The translations under genes were made by a program, and so were the position numbers. Under the pieces are notes generated by a model. The model made no database searches. It was not told the origin of the DNA and saw only the letters and a program-made list of their open reading frames with translations. DNA of 64,000 bases from Methylobacillus caricis. Its GTDB lineage: Bacteria; Pseudomonadota; Gammaproteobacteria; Burkholderiales; Methylophilaceae. The stretch lies in NCBI RefSeq assembly GCF_020532705.1, contig NZ_JAJAVD010000001.1, forward strand, positions 1,240,001-1,304,000. The letters are read 5' to 3'. This document shows positions 49,910 to 56,506 of the stretch, piece after piece. Positions within the stretch are counted from its first letter, which is position 1; the number at the start of each line of letters is the position of its first letter.

Positions 49910-50875
49910 ATGAAACTCAACCTCTGGCTTCTCATGATTATGATCCTTGGCAAGCGGGATCATAAATTCAACATTGTTGTTACCACCTCACAATATGGTG
50001 CACAAAAGATCCTGTCAGTTGATCACAGCAATGTCTACGGGCAGTTTGTCAGTCCTGAAGGGGCATTGTCCAGAAATGTGATCGCCAGCCCCATAGAGCG
50101 CTTTGCCTATAACAATATTGTAGTTGAGTACAAATATTCAGTGGCGGGAATCAGTAAATTCCGCAGGTATGCGTCATTATCCAAACTATTATTGGAGCTA
50201 CCTTTCATTATTACCCCACTTTTTCGTTGGGTGGCCAATCTCAAGTATTACTTCATCACCGCAATTTTCAACCGTCGCCCAGCAGAAGCCAGAGAGCGTT
50301 ACGAACTCCTCAAGTTTATCGTGGCACACAAAGCTATTTCGAATGCGCCATTCACATTGCATGAACTCATGGCAGAGATGTATGGATTTTTATACTTCTC
50401 ACAGAATGATCGAAACTGGCATGCACAAAAAATCAAATACCAGCTGGCCTCGCTGGTTGAGACAAAAGACCTTGAAGAGTCAGGTCATAATGCTTATAAA
50501 GTTGCCGGGCTGGCCTGGAAAAGCCTGAGCGACTTCCAGGAGGAAAACCGAAGGCATCGTGACAGCGCACGCATGCAATTCATTATTCTGTTGCTGACAT
50601 TGGTTATTGCATTTTTTGCAATAGCCCACTCCGGAATCATTCGCTTGCCTGTGCTACTGGATCTACGTACCAGCAACCCGGCTCCCCTCAAGAGCATTTC
50701 GTTACCACTCTCCTCCCTCATGTTGCCCGATGCATCATCCCATCAAGCCATTGATTCAATTCTGATGCAAAAACCAGAAGCACTCGGAATGGAACATGCC
50801 ACCAACATTGAGCAGCACCAATTACAGAATGCGGATGACGATCGGTCAAAAAGCCAGTCAAAAATTAAGCAATAG
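49910..50875 (+). CDS. hypothetical membrane protein with possible winged-helix segment
   Basis: A 321-aa protein of no family I recognise. The sequence suggests an N-terminal beta-rich part (about 15-75), then a hydrophobic stretch near 88-120 (LLLELPFIITPLFRWVANLK). A helical segment near 125-215 (RYELLKFIVAHKAIS, FTLHELMAEMYGF, YQLASLVETKDLEE) has the look of a winged-helix fold. A clear membrane helix follows at about 222-246 (MQFIILLLTLVIAFFAIAHS) and then a Ser/Gln-rich tail. It lies 60 bases after the CI-like gene on the same strand, so may be coexpressed. Membrane-anchored regulation is a possibility, not a conclusion. Confidence 0.55.
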   Translation: MKLNLWLLMIMILGKRDHKFNIVVTTSQYGAQKILSVDHSNVYGQFVSPEGALSRNVIASPIERFAYNNIVVEYKYSVAGISKFRRYASLSKLLLELPFIITPLFRWVANLKYYFITAIFNRRPAEARERYELLKFIVAHKAISNAPFTLHELMAEMYGFLYFSQNDRNWHAQKIKYQLASLVETKDLEESGHNAYKVAGLAWKSLSDFQEENRRHRDSARMQFIILLLTLVIAFFAIAHSGIIRLPVLLDLRTSNPAPLKSISLPLSSLMLPDASSHQAIDSILMQKPEALGMEHATNIEQHQLQNADDDRSKSQSKIKQ

Positions 50876-50916
50876 CTAACAACCTTACCCTTGAGTTGCC
50901 TGTCTCAAGCGCAATA

Positions 50917-51414
50917 TTACTTGGCCTGCTTAATGAGCTCTGCTGCCTCTAAAGCGATTTTCTGATATTGAGGAATGACCCTCTGGTTTACCTCACCAGT
51001 CAGCTTCATTGAATCATTTGCCAATAGCGGCATCTTCTGATTGATTGACTTGCCCTCAGGCGAGCTATAGAACCTGATGGCAGCTTCCAACTCTTCCTGG
51101 GTGAATGTGCGGCGATAAAGGGGCAAGATCAACTTAACGATTGCTTCATATGATAAATTTTCTTGCTGGATTTTAACCGCCTTATCTCCAGCCTCCTCTG
51201 CAATTTTCTTCTGTTTTTCGTTAAGCTGCGGATAACCGAGCGATTGCAGCATATTGTTCTTCAGGGCGTTATCAGCATTTGCTCTCATTCCATCCAAGGT
51301 TGCCCTGACATTGGAAACTCCCATGAATTTCAAAATCAACTCATCTGAAGGAGTTGCTGCGTTAGCGTTACCAACAAAAGCAAATATACAGATCGCAAAA
51401 AATACCTTGAGCAT
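50917..51414 (-). CDS. DUF2059 domain exported protein
   Basis: A 165-aa precursor with a signal peptide (LKVFFAICIFAFVGNANA|ATPS). The mature protein is helical: SDELILKFMGVSNVRATLD, then YEAIVKLILPLYRRTFTQEE and AAIRFYSSPEGKSINQKMPL, which is the characteristic core of DUF2059. The family is periplasmic and of unknown biochemical function. It is a single gene on the minus strand, converging on the hypothetical membrane protein gene. AGGAG lies just before its ATG. The family call is firm; the function is open. Confidence 0.85.
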   Translation of the reverse strand: MLKVFFAICIFAFVGNANAATPSDELILKFMGVSNVRATLDGMRANADNALKNNMLQSLGYPQLNEKQKKIAEEAGDKAVKIQQENLSYEAIVKLILPLYRRTFTQEELEAAIRFYSSPEGKSINQKMPLLANDSMKLTGEVNQRVIPQYQKIALEAAELIKQAK

Positions 51415-51820
51415 TTAATTCTCCTTAATTATTAAATGAGTAAACTGATTTTGTATAAAACAGTATATCAAGCACAAATTATCATTTTTTTCATTTTAAT
51501 GGGAATTTCTTTATAAAATAAAAAGGACGCCAAGAATTTATGTTTCGAATACCTTCAAATATTCAAGAATTACATTGGCCACCACTTTAATAATAAACAT
51601 CAATATTGGCAAATAACATATTGAATTTAAATTTTTATTTTTATAAAAAAATGTTGCTTAGCTAATTTCAGAAAATTGCCTGGATATCGCCGACTACTCT
51701 CAATGAAATAGCTAAGCTAACGTTTGATTATTCCCAATCAGGCCGACAAGGAATGGGGGAAGGAATCAATGAAGAGAAAACTTGGCACTTAATTTCTAGC
51801 GACAAAGAAGGCGTATATTG
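51415..51820. other. AT-rich intergenic region
   Basis: 406 bases, markedly AT-rich between about 51415 and 51660 and nearer the window's average composition after that. No ORF with a start signal, tRNA, or convincing hairpin terminator is seen. It may hold the DUF2059 promoter at its left end. It lies about 0.6 kb from the inovirus attachment site but outside the repeats. Confidence 0.4.
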
Positions 51821-52231
51821 CTACATTACCCTGAATAGCCGCAGGGGTTCGCCGGGAGGGCTAATCAATTTATACTCCTGAGAAATACCATTTGATATCG
51901 TGATTTCCTCAGATCCCGGCCTTCCCTGGCAAGAGCCTCGCCCCGTATCAACCCTGATGACATGTTTTCCTTCAGTCAGGAAGAAGGTCACATATTCAGA
52001 AGGCAGAATAGTGTATGAACGGATATTGTCGATATATATCTCGTTTTCACAGCCCAATCCTATTCCGGAAGGTGCAGGATCCCGCCGCACGGTGACATAC
52101 GCCCCAGTAAAGAACTTGGGGTAACTCGCATATACCCTGTCCCGTGGCACAGGATTACTGGAGGCAAAATTAATGGGAGCGCTGGAACAGCCTACCAACA
52201 CAATCACCAGAACAACAAAAATTGATTTCAC
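51821..52231 (-). CDS. hypothetical lipoprotein
   Basis: A 136-aa precursor with a lipoprotein signal: LVIVLVGCSSAPINF, with the lipobox LVGC (Cys at about residue 15). The mature part has AYVTVRRDPAPSGIGLGCEN, IYIDNIRSYTILPSEYVTFF and GKHVIRVDTGRGSCQGRPG, which resembles small PEGA-like beta domains found in envelope lipoproteins, with two more cysteines that could pair. Residue +2 is Ser, which would send it to the outer membrane by the E. coli rule. It is the last host gene before the inovirus. Confidence 0.7.
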   Translation of the reverse strand: MKSIFVVLVIVLVGCSSAPINFASSNPVPRDRVYASYPKFFTGAYVTVRRDPAPSGIGLGCENEIYIDNIRSYTILPSEYVTFFLTEGKHVIRVDTGRGSCQGRPGSEEITISNGISQEYKLISPPGEPLRLFRVM

Positions 52232-52379
52232 TTATCTATTCTATATCGAACATTGAATAGAGTCAGAAGATTAATGAAGTGAAGCCGCCGTCTCGACTTA
52301 CCGATTCATTTCCAATAGCACAAAAAAACACTGTCGAATCAGAGAGAAGTAATTTAACCGAACTGGAAGTCCGATTAAA

Positions 52380-52434
52380 TGGTGCCCGGGGCCGGAATCG
52401 AACCGGCACGGCCATAAGCCGAGAGATTTTAAGT
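52380..52434 (-). repeat. left attachment site (attL), tRNA-Leu 3' remnant
   Basis: These 55 bases repeat 61380-61434 with one difference (G at 52390, A at 61390). It is the displaced 3' portion of the tRNA gene, from the CCA end to the anticodon loop, and has no 5' half, so it is not a gene. The surrounding 52232-52596 (365 bases) holds only this remnant and the 3' end of the NERD gene region; no other feature is seen there. Confidence 0.9.
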
Positions 52435-52596
52435 TTCCTTAAATGAGTGTCTATATCATTCAATACCTATCAGCATCAGCGGGTTACTCTCCTTCATCTA
52501 ATGTTACTGACTAATGGCGTTGACATTTCTATGACAGTTTTCTGCAAACTCGGGGCAGGCAAATATGATCTGCTACCAAAGTGAGTAATAGTCGGC

Positions 52597-53517
52597 TTAA
52601 ACTCCCCACCATTTTTTCTTTTTAGCTATCTTCTGTTCAGGTAATGCGAGGTCTGAGGGCCATAAAAAATAAAACCCTCCACCTTTAAATCCTTTCCTCC
52701 ATTCACCGCCAGATTTTTTGCCGGACTCTGTCAAATAAGTAAGCTTGTTTTTTAGTTCCAAATATCCAGCATCTATTAATAGCTGTGTAAGAGAGTTCGT
52801 TTTCATCCCTTTTAATTCTGCTAGTTTGGCGGTAGTCAACTTATTGATTGGTGCCGCCGCTGCTTCCTCAACATGAATTTCAACCTTTTCTTCTTTTTGA
52901 GGTGCTGCTGAAGTATTCAAAGGCTTATGGGATGCAATTAAATATTTAGCTAAAATATTGAGATTATTTTTCGATAAAACAGGCTTTTCTTGCTGTTCTT
53001 TATATTGTTTCACCAGTTCATTAACTTTGTCGGCTACCTGGTCTGCTTTACATACTTCGTTAGGGCGTGGGGAGTTTTTGGGTGGGATAAAGTGGCCTTG
53101 GTCTGACAGGGCCACTAATGTATCGAATGGGATATTATTAAAGAATCCCTCTTGTTTGACAGCTTTGCTGAGTTGTTTTTTAAAAAATGCTGCTTGCATC
53201 TTCACTTGAGTGACTGGCGATTTCATACCTTGGGATTTATCGTTGTACCAACGCACCCACTGGCCATCATCAAGTAACTGAATTTTTCCAGATACACTTT
53301 TGCATTCAATAAGGATGACCCCATATTCATGAATAATTAAATGGTCTATTTGGGCTGCATCATCATTTACCTCCCATCGAATGCCATTTAAAACAAGTAT
53401 GTTTTCTTCATCTTCAAAAAAACGTTTGAGATAAAACGAAATGCTCTCCTCAGCATTTCTTCCAGCTTTTTGATATTTATCCTCAGAGGAAAATGGGTCT
53501 AATTCTTTTAATATCAT
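52597..53517 (-). CDS. NERD domain nuclease-related protein
   Basis: A 306-aa cytoplasmic protein. The N-terminal part (about 18-125) has the NERD fold of the PD-(D/E)xK superfamily: GRNAEESISFYLKRFF, the DDAAQIDHLIIHEYGVILIE segment, and ECKSVSGKIQLLDDGQWVRW with the E-x-K pair. A helical region follows (about 180-210), and a C-terminal winged-helix-like stretch (TTAKLAELKGMKTNSLTQLL) ends in a Lys/Trp-rich tail. It is more AT-rich than neighbouring genes. It lies 34 bases after the XRE repressor and is probably cotranscribed in the prophage. NERD proteins occur in phage defence and plasmid contexts, so cargo or superinfection exclusion is a guess. Confidence 0.8.
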   Translation of the reverse strand: MILKELDPFSSEDKYQKAGRNAEESISFYLKRFFEDEENILVLNGIRWEVNDDAAQIDHLIIHEYGVILIECKSVSGKIQLLDDGQWVRWYNDKSQGMKSPVTQVKMQAAFFKKQLSKAVKQEGFFNNIPFDTLVALSDQGHFIPPKNSPRPNEVCKADQVADKVNELVKQYKEQQEKPVLSKNNLNILAKYLIASHKPLNTSAAPQKEEKVEIHVEEAAAAPINKLTTAKLAELKGMKTNSLTQLLIDAGYLELKNKLTYLTESGKKSGGEWRKGFKGGGFYFLWPSDLALPEQKIAKKKKWWGV

Positions 53518-53551
53518 TTTTTAAACCACCTTCTTTTCACTTCTCGAGCGA

Positions 53552-53827
53552 TTAACTCGCCTTTTTCTGATCTTCCAATTCCCGGGCCAAAGCTTCTAGC
53601 TCCGGGTTTCTCTGCTTAATGCCTGTTTCATCCGTTAATAGATAAGCGGCAAATTCCGGCCAGTGGCTGGCAATGATCTCTAGTACACCAGCCTTTGGCT
53701 CGTGCCTGTCCTGCTCTATCCCAATCAATGTGCCTTTAGGAATACCCGTCAAATCGGCGAATTCCTGCCTACCCATATCGAGACTTTCGCGTATTGCTCT
53801 TATTTTTTTCCCAGCAGCACTTGACAT
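53552..53827 (-). CDS. XRE-family repressor of the inovirus
   Basis: A 91-aa HTH protein: IRAIRESLDMGRQEFADLTG, IPKGTLIGIEQDRHEPK and a short C-terminal helical part. It is the Cro/C1-type HTH with no LexA-like protease domain, so it should not be cleaved upon the SOS response by autolysis. It is divergent from the excisionase-like gene, with an operator palindrome between them that is typical of lysis-lysogeny switches; the NERD gene follows on the same strand. It probably represses the phage early genes. Start ATG 53827. Confidence 0.85.
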   Translation of the reverse strand: MSSAAGKKIRAIRESLDMGRQEFADLTGIPKGTLIGIEQDRHEPKAGVLEIIASHWPEFAAYLLTDETGIKQRNPELEALARELEDQKKAS

Positions 53828-53861
53828 GTATGCGTGAATATCCTTACAGTGTGACTTAACG

Positions 53862-53881
53862 TATATGTGAATTCACATATA
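53862..53881. promoter_or_regulatory. 20-bp perfect palindrome, probable repressor operator
   Basis: TATATGTGAATTCACATATA lies midway between the XRE gene start (53827) and the excisionase-like gene start (53918). A similar half-site, TGCGTGAATA, is at 53831-53840. It is the right place and symmetry for a dimeric HTH repressor. Confidence 0.75.
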
Positions 53882-53917
53882 GACATCCAATGACATGCAA
53901 AGGGGCCTAACGCGATT

Positions 53918-54124
53918 ATGGACAGTCCAGTAGATACAAGTCAAATGCCATCAGTACCTGTGATGTCGCGCAGAAAGTTTGCTGACCTAGTGGGTGTGAC
54001 AGAAGACACCGTCACAGGCTGGATTAATCGCGGTTATCTCCCTGTGATAGAGATCGGTAAATACCGCCTCGTCAACCTCGCGCTACTCAACAAACACGCC
54101 CTGGATCAGGAGTTTTCACTCTAA
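53918..54124 (+). CDS. excisionase-like HTH protein
   Basis: A 68-aa protein with a MerR/excisionase-like winged HTH (SRRKFADLVGVTEDTVTGWI, NRGYLPVIEIGKYRLVN). Such small proteins bind phage DNA as excisionases or act as early-gene activators. In inoviruses a gene of this type often sits between the repressor and rep. AAGGGGC precedes ATG 53918 by about ten bases. The stop TAA overlaps the start of the rep gene as TAATG, so translation is coupled. Either role is possible; directing integrase toward excision is the leading hypothesis. Confidence 0.75.
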   Translation: MDSPVDTSQMPSVPVMSRRKFADLVGVTEDTVTGWINRGYLPVIEIGKYRLVNLALLNKHALDQEFSL

Positions 54125-55362
54125 TGGCTTCGATTAAGCGCAAATTCGTTCCGATGGCAGACGCGCACGTGATTGCACGTGCCACGTTAGTGCAATCCGA
54201 CTTTGACGCCATCAATGCAGAAGTGCAAAAAGGCCTGCGCGAAGCAGCTGAGCGAGTAGCTGCGGCGGCGCAGGCGACAGCGTTAGCGGCGCCAGCGCAG
54301 ACGCTGCCCCCCCTCTGTAACACGGGGGGAAAGAAATTTCAGTTAGTGACTGAAGGGGGAAAACTCCTACTGCTTACTGAAAGAACACATTCAGAAAATG
54401 AGGTGTGTTTTATCGACTGGTTGCACATTACCTGCCATGAAGCCTCTTTTGACCATACCAATGGGGTATCAGATGAACACTTCATCATGGATGTATCCCG
54501 CACTTGTGAATCCATCTTTGGATTTGGCATCACGGCCAAGCGTGACAGGGGTATGCATTTCTACAACACCAGTTATGTCCTGGGCGATAAATACGGGCAT
54601 GTGTGCTATGGGGGCCAAAGAAACACCGTATTGATTCAGTTGACTGGTACTGGCTGTGCGGCTGCCAAACATGGTTGGGAACGACGGTTATATGAGTTCT
54701 TACAGGCATCAGTGACCGGAAAAATCACCCGGATTGACCTTGCTCATGATGATTATGAAGGAAAGTTCCACACCCCGGAATCCTTAGAAAAGGCGTATGA
54801 CGATGGCCACTTTAACGCCGGTGGGCGCAATCCTGATGTTGAAATGCGGGGAAACTGGAAAAATCCTAATGGTAAGGGGCGCACCCTCTACGTTGGCACT
54901 CGCGGGAATGGCAAGTCATTCCGAGGCTATGAAAAAGGCAAGCAATTGGGTTGCCCAACATCCCCATGGATGCGCTACGAAGTTGAGTTTCTCGCCAAAA
55001 GTCGAGTTGTACCGCTTGAGTGTCTTATTAGGCCCCAGGACTACTTTGCTGCGGCTTACCCGTTGCTATCCACCTTCAGCGATCGTGCTGAACGTATCCT
55101 AACTACTCAAAAAACAGTGCAGGCCTACTATGAGCGCACAAAGAAGTGGCTCAAGCATCAGTGCGGGGCTGCACTCAACCTAATGTTCCAGATTGAGGGC
55201 GATGCAAAGAAAGTCCTAGATCTGGTCATGCGTGAAGGCAAGTTACCCGAGGGCATCAAAGTGCCAAGCTACCTAACGGCGGGTGAATTCCTTCACAACC
55301 TCGAAAAAACCGTCTACCCAATGGCGGCTTACTACGAATCTTTTGACCTCGAAAGGGAATAA
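54124..55362 (+). CDS. inovirus replication initiation protein (Rep_trans/pII-like)
   Basis: A 412-aa replication initiator expected to nick the viral-strand origin and start rolling-circle replication. The protein has an N-terminal helical part (1-80), FIDWLHITCHEASFD, and then the Rep_trans region with GKITRIDLAHDDYEGKF, YVGTRGNGKSFRGYEKGKQL and RYEVEFLAKSRVVPLECL. These correspond to the phage CTX RstA and Neisseria and Xanthomonas inovirus replication protein pattern. It is the largest early gene. A tyrosine nucleophile is not assigned by eye. Its ATG overlaps the previous stop. Confidence 0.88.
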   Translation: MASIKRKFVPMADAHVIARATLVQSDFDAINAEVQKGLREAAERVAAAAQATALAAPAQTLPPLCNTGGKKFQLVTEGGKLLLLTERTHSENEVCFIDWLHITCHEASFDHTNGVSDEHFIMDVSRTCESIFGFGITAKRDRGMHFYNTSYVLGDKYGHVCYGGQRNTVLIQLTGTGCAAAKHGWERRLYEFLQASVTGKITRIDLAHDDYEGKFHTPESLEKAYDDGHFNAGGRNPDVEMRGNWKNPNGKGRTLYVGTRGNGKSFRGYEKGKQLGCPTSPWMRYEVEFLAKSRVVPLECLIRPQDYFAAAYPLLSTFSDRAERILTTQKTVQAYYERTKKWLKHQCGAALNLMFQIEGDAKKVLDLVMREGKLPEGIKVPSYLTAGEFLHNLEKTVYPMAAYYESFDLERE

Positions 55363-55364
55363 CC

Positions 55365-55652
55365 ATGCGTCAGCAATTCAAAGTTCTAGGCGTTCGCCGT
55401 TTCAATGACACGGTAGAAGGCACCAAACACGATTTCACCAAAGTTGTGGTGGAAACACCGTTTAACGATAGTGAAGACAAAGCCGGATTTGATGCCGTGC
55501 ATATCAATTTTGGCAAGTCAGATAACTACGACAAGCTTAGAAACCTGCCTTTCCCTGTTCAAGCTGAACTGGATATTGAAATGACCACATCAGGCTTTGT
55601 CTGCCGCGGCTTCAATCTGGTGAAAGAAGCACCTCAATCCAAGGCTGCCTAA
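55365..55652 (+). CDS. probable inovirus ssDNA-binding protein (RstB/gpV-like)
   Basis: A 95-aa protein directly after rep: MRQQFKVLGVRRFNDTVEGT and then a beta-rich body (DFTKVVVETPFNDS, AVHINFGKSDNYDKL, AELDIEMTTSGFVCRGFNLV). The size, position and beta pattern agree with the ssDNA-binding proteins that coat the viral strand before assembly. No specific motif proves this, as such proteins are poorly conserved. The start has two bases after the rep stop, so coupled translation is expected. Confidence 0.65.
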   Translation: MRQQFKVLGVRRFNDTVEGTKHDFTKVVVETPFNDSEDKAGFDAVHINFGKSDNYDKLRNLPFPVQAELDIEMTTSGFVCRGFNLVKEAPQSKAA

Positions 55653-55654
55653 CC

Positions 55655-55858
55655 ATGCTGCGCCGTGTCTATGTCATCCAGTACCGCAGAACAGGAGAGT
55701 TCCTTACCCAGGGACTGTTCTATACGCGGTCACTTAAAAAGGCAGGCCGTCTATATGACCCGCAAGAAGCCATAGACACGGCCATCAACAACATTGACGA
55801 GGGAGATTATGAAATTCACTCGTTCTTTGAGGGGGAAGAGGATGCGCCTCTTAACTAA
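55655..55858 (+). CDS. small hypothetical inovirus protein
   Basis: A 67-aa acidic protein (RRVYVIQYRRTGEFLTQGLF, then NIDEGDYEIHSFFEGEEDAP). It starts two bases after the ssDNA-binding protein gene's stop and overlaps the following 25-aa ORF. No family is recognised. Its place between the ssDNA-binding and coat genes suggests a structural or regulatory role; nothing more can be said. Confidence 0.6.
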   Translation: MLRRVYVIQYRRTGEFLTQGLFYTRSLKKAGRLYDPQEAIDTAINNIDEGDYEIHSFFEGEEDAPLN

Positions 55859-55919
55859 CCTGTTATGGCTGGCAATAGGCCTCTGCCTGGGCGGCATGTT
55901 GGTGTTGGGCTTCGCATGA
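55842..55919 (+). CDS. 25-aa membrane protein, possible minor coat protein
   Basis: ATG 55842 follows an excellent Shine-Dalgarno tract (GAGGGGGAAGAGG) and encodes a 25-residue peptide with a single hydrophobic helix: MRLLTNLLWLAIGLCLGG and then MLVLGFA. It overlaps the previous gene and the next start (ATGA at 55916). Size and hydrophobicity resemble the pVII/pIX tip proteins of filamentous phages. Confidence 0.6.
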   Translation: MRLLTNLLWLAIGLCLGGMLVLGFA

Positions 55920-56164
55920 AATGCCTCATTGACCTCGGTTCCGGCCAATACCAAGTGCTGGAACCACAACCAAGCGACTACACCACCTGCATGCAGCTCG
56001 TGGTGAGTCCTTCCGAATTGCAGAACGGTGTGATGCATCTCACCGCTGCTGAAGGTGTTCAGATCAGCCTCGCTATTGGGCTGCTCTGGGCTATAGCGGC
56101 TGCCTTTAGGGTAGTCATTCATATGTTGAAAGAAAGAAACGGAGATTCAAATGAAGCCATTTAA
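55916..56164 (+). CDS. small inovirus membrane protein
   Basis: An 82-aa protein from ATG 55916, overlapping the preceding stop as ATGA. A longer frame starts at 55865 within the upstream small gene and is less likely. The N-terminal 45 residues are soluble (CLIDLGSGQYQVLEPQPSDY); one membrane helix follows (ISLAIGLLWAIAAAFRVVIH) and a short charged tail (MLKERNGDSNEAI). Its last codons overlap the coat protein start at 56151. It could be a minor coat or assembly protein. Confidence 0.65.
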   Translation: MKCLIDLGSGQYQVLEPQPSDYTTCMQLVVSPSELQNGVMHLTAAEGVQISLAIGLLWAIAAAFRVVIHMLKERNGDSNEAI

Positions 56165-56375
56165 TCAATTAAAGAAGTACGGTCGCAACATCGTCCAGGG
56201 TGCAGTTGTCGCTACTCCACTGGCGATTGCAAGCTCTGCTGCTCGCGCTGAAATTGACGTAGCGCCAATCGTTACCCTCTTGGGTGAAGCGGCTACCGCC
56301 GTTGGTCTGGTAGGCGTTGCCCTGCTACTGATCTGGGGCACCAAGAAGGCCTACGCAGCAGTGCGTGGCGGTTAA
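56151..56375 (+). CDS. inovirus major coat protein (pVIII-like)
   Basis: A 74-aa precursor. A signal peptide with KKYGR and a hydrophobic core ends at SAARA|EID (residue 33), giving a mature peptide of about 41 residues. It has an acidic N-terminus (EIDVAP), a central membrane helix (TAVGLVGVALLLIWG) and a basic C-terminus (KKAYAAVRGG) facing the DNA. This is the standard pVIII layout. A terminator lies 18 bases after the stop, as in M13, which favours high coat gene expression from the upstream transcript. Confidence 0.9.
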   Translation: MKPFNQLKKYGRNIVQGAVVATPLAIASSAARAEIDVAPIVTLLGEAATAVGLVGVALLLIWGTKKAYAAVRGG

Positions 56376-56393
56376 TCAGTAAATCAACCAATC

Positions 56394-56420
56394 GGCCATG
56401 AGCATCAATCCCTCATGGCC
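56394..56420 (+). terminator. terminator after the coat protein gene
   Basis: GGCCATGAG, a 9-base loop and CTCATGGCC, then TTTTTCATTT. It separates the highly expressed coat gene from the minor-protein and assembly genes, as the gVIII terminator does in M13. Confidence 0.85.
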
Positions 56421-56443
56421 TTTTTCATTTATAGGGGGCAGCG

Positions 56444-56506
56444 ATGGAAGGCTGGATCGTGATGTTGGGAATATTGGGGGCGCTATGGCTATTGTTCAAC
56501 GCTTGA
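56444..56506 (+). CDS. 20-aa membrane peptide, possible minor coat protein
   Basis: ATG 56444 with a GGGGG-containing Shine-Dalgarno tract upstream encodes a 20-residue hydrophobic peptide (MEGWIVMLGILGALWLLFNA). It overlaps the TspB-like gene start at 56485. Length and character resemble inovirus pVII/pIX tip proteins or regulatory peptides. It is a tentative gene, supported by the ribosome site and its place. Confidence 0.5.
   Translation: MEGWIVMLGILGALWLLFNA

Noticed and set aside
52263..52463. 66-codon frame across the left attachment site
   Set aside because: Reads through a tRNA fragment; the same peptide appears over the intact tRNA, showing it is only the tRNA sequence.
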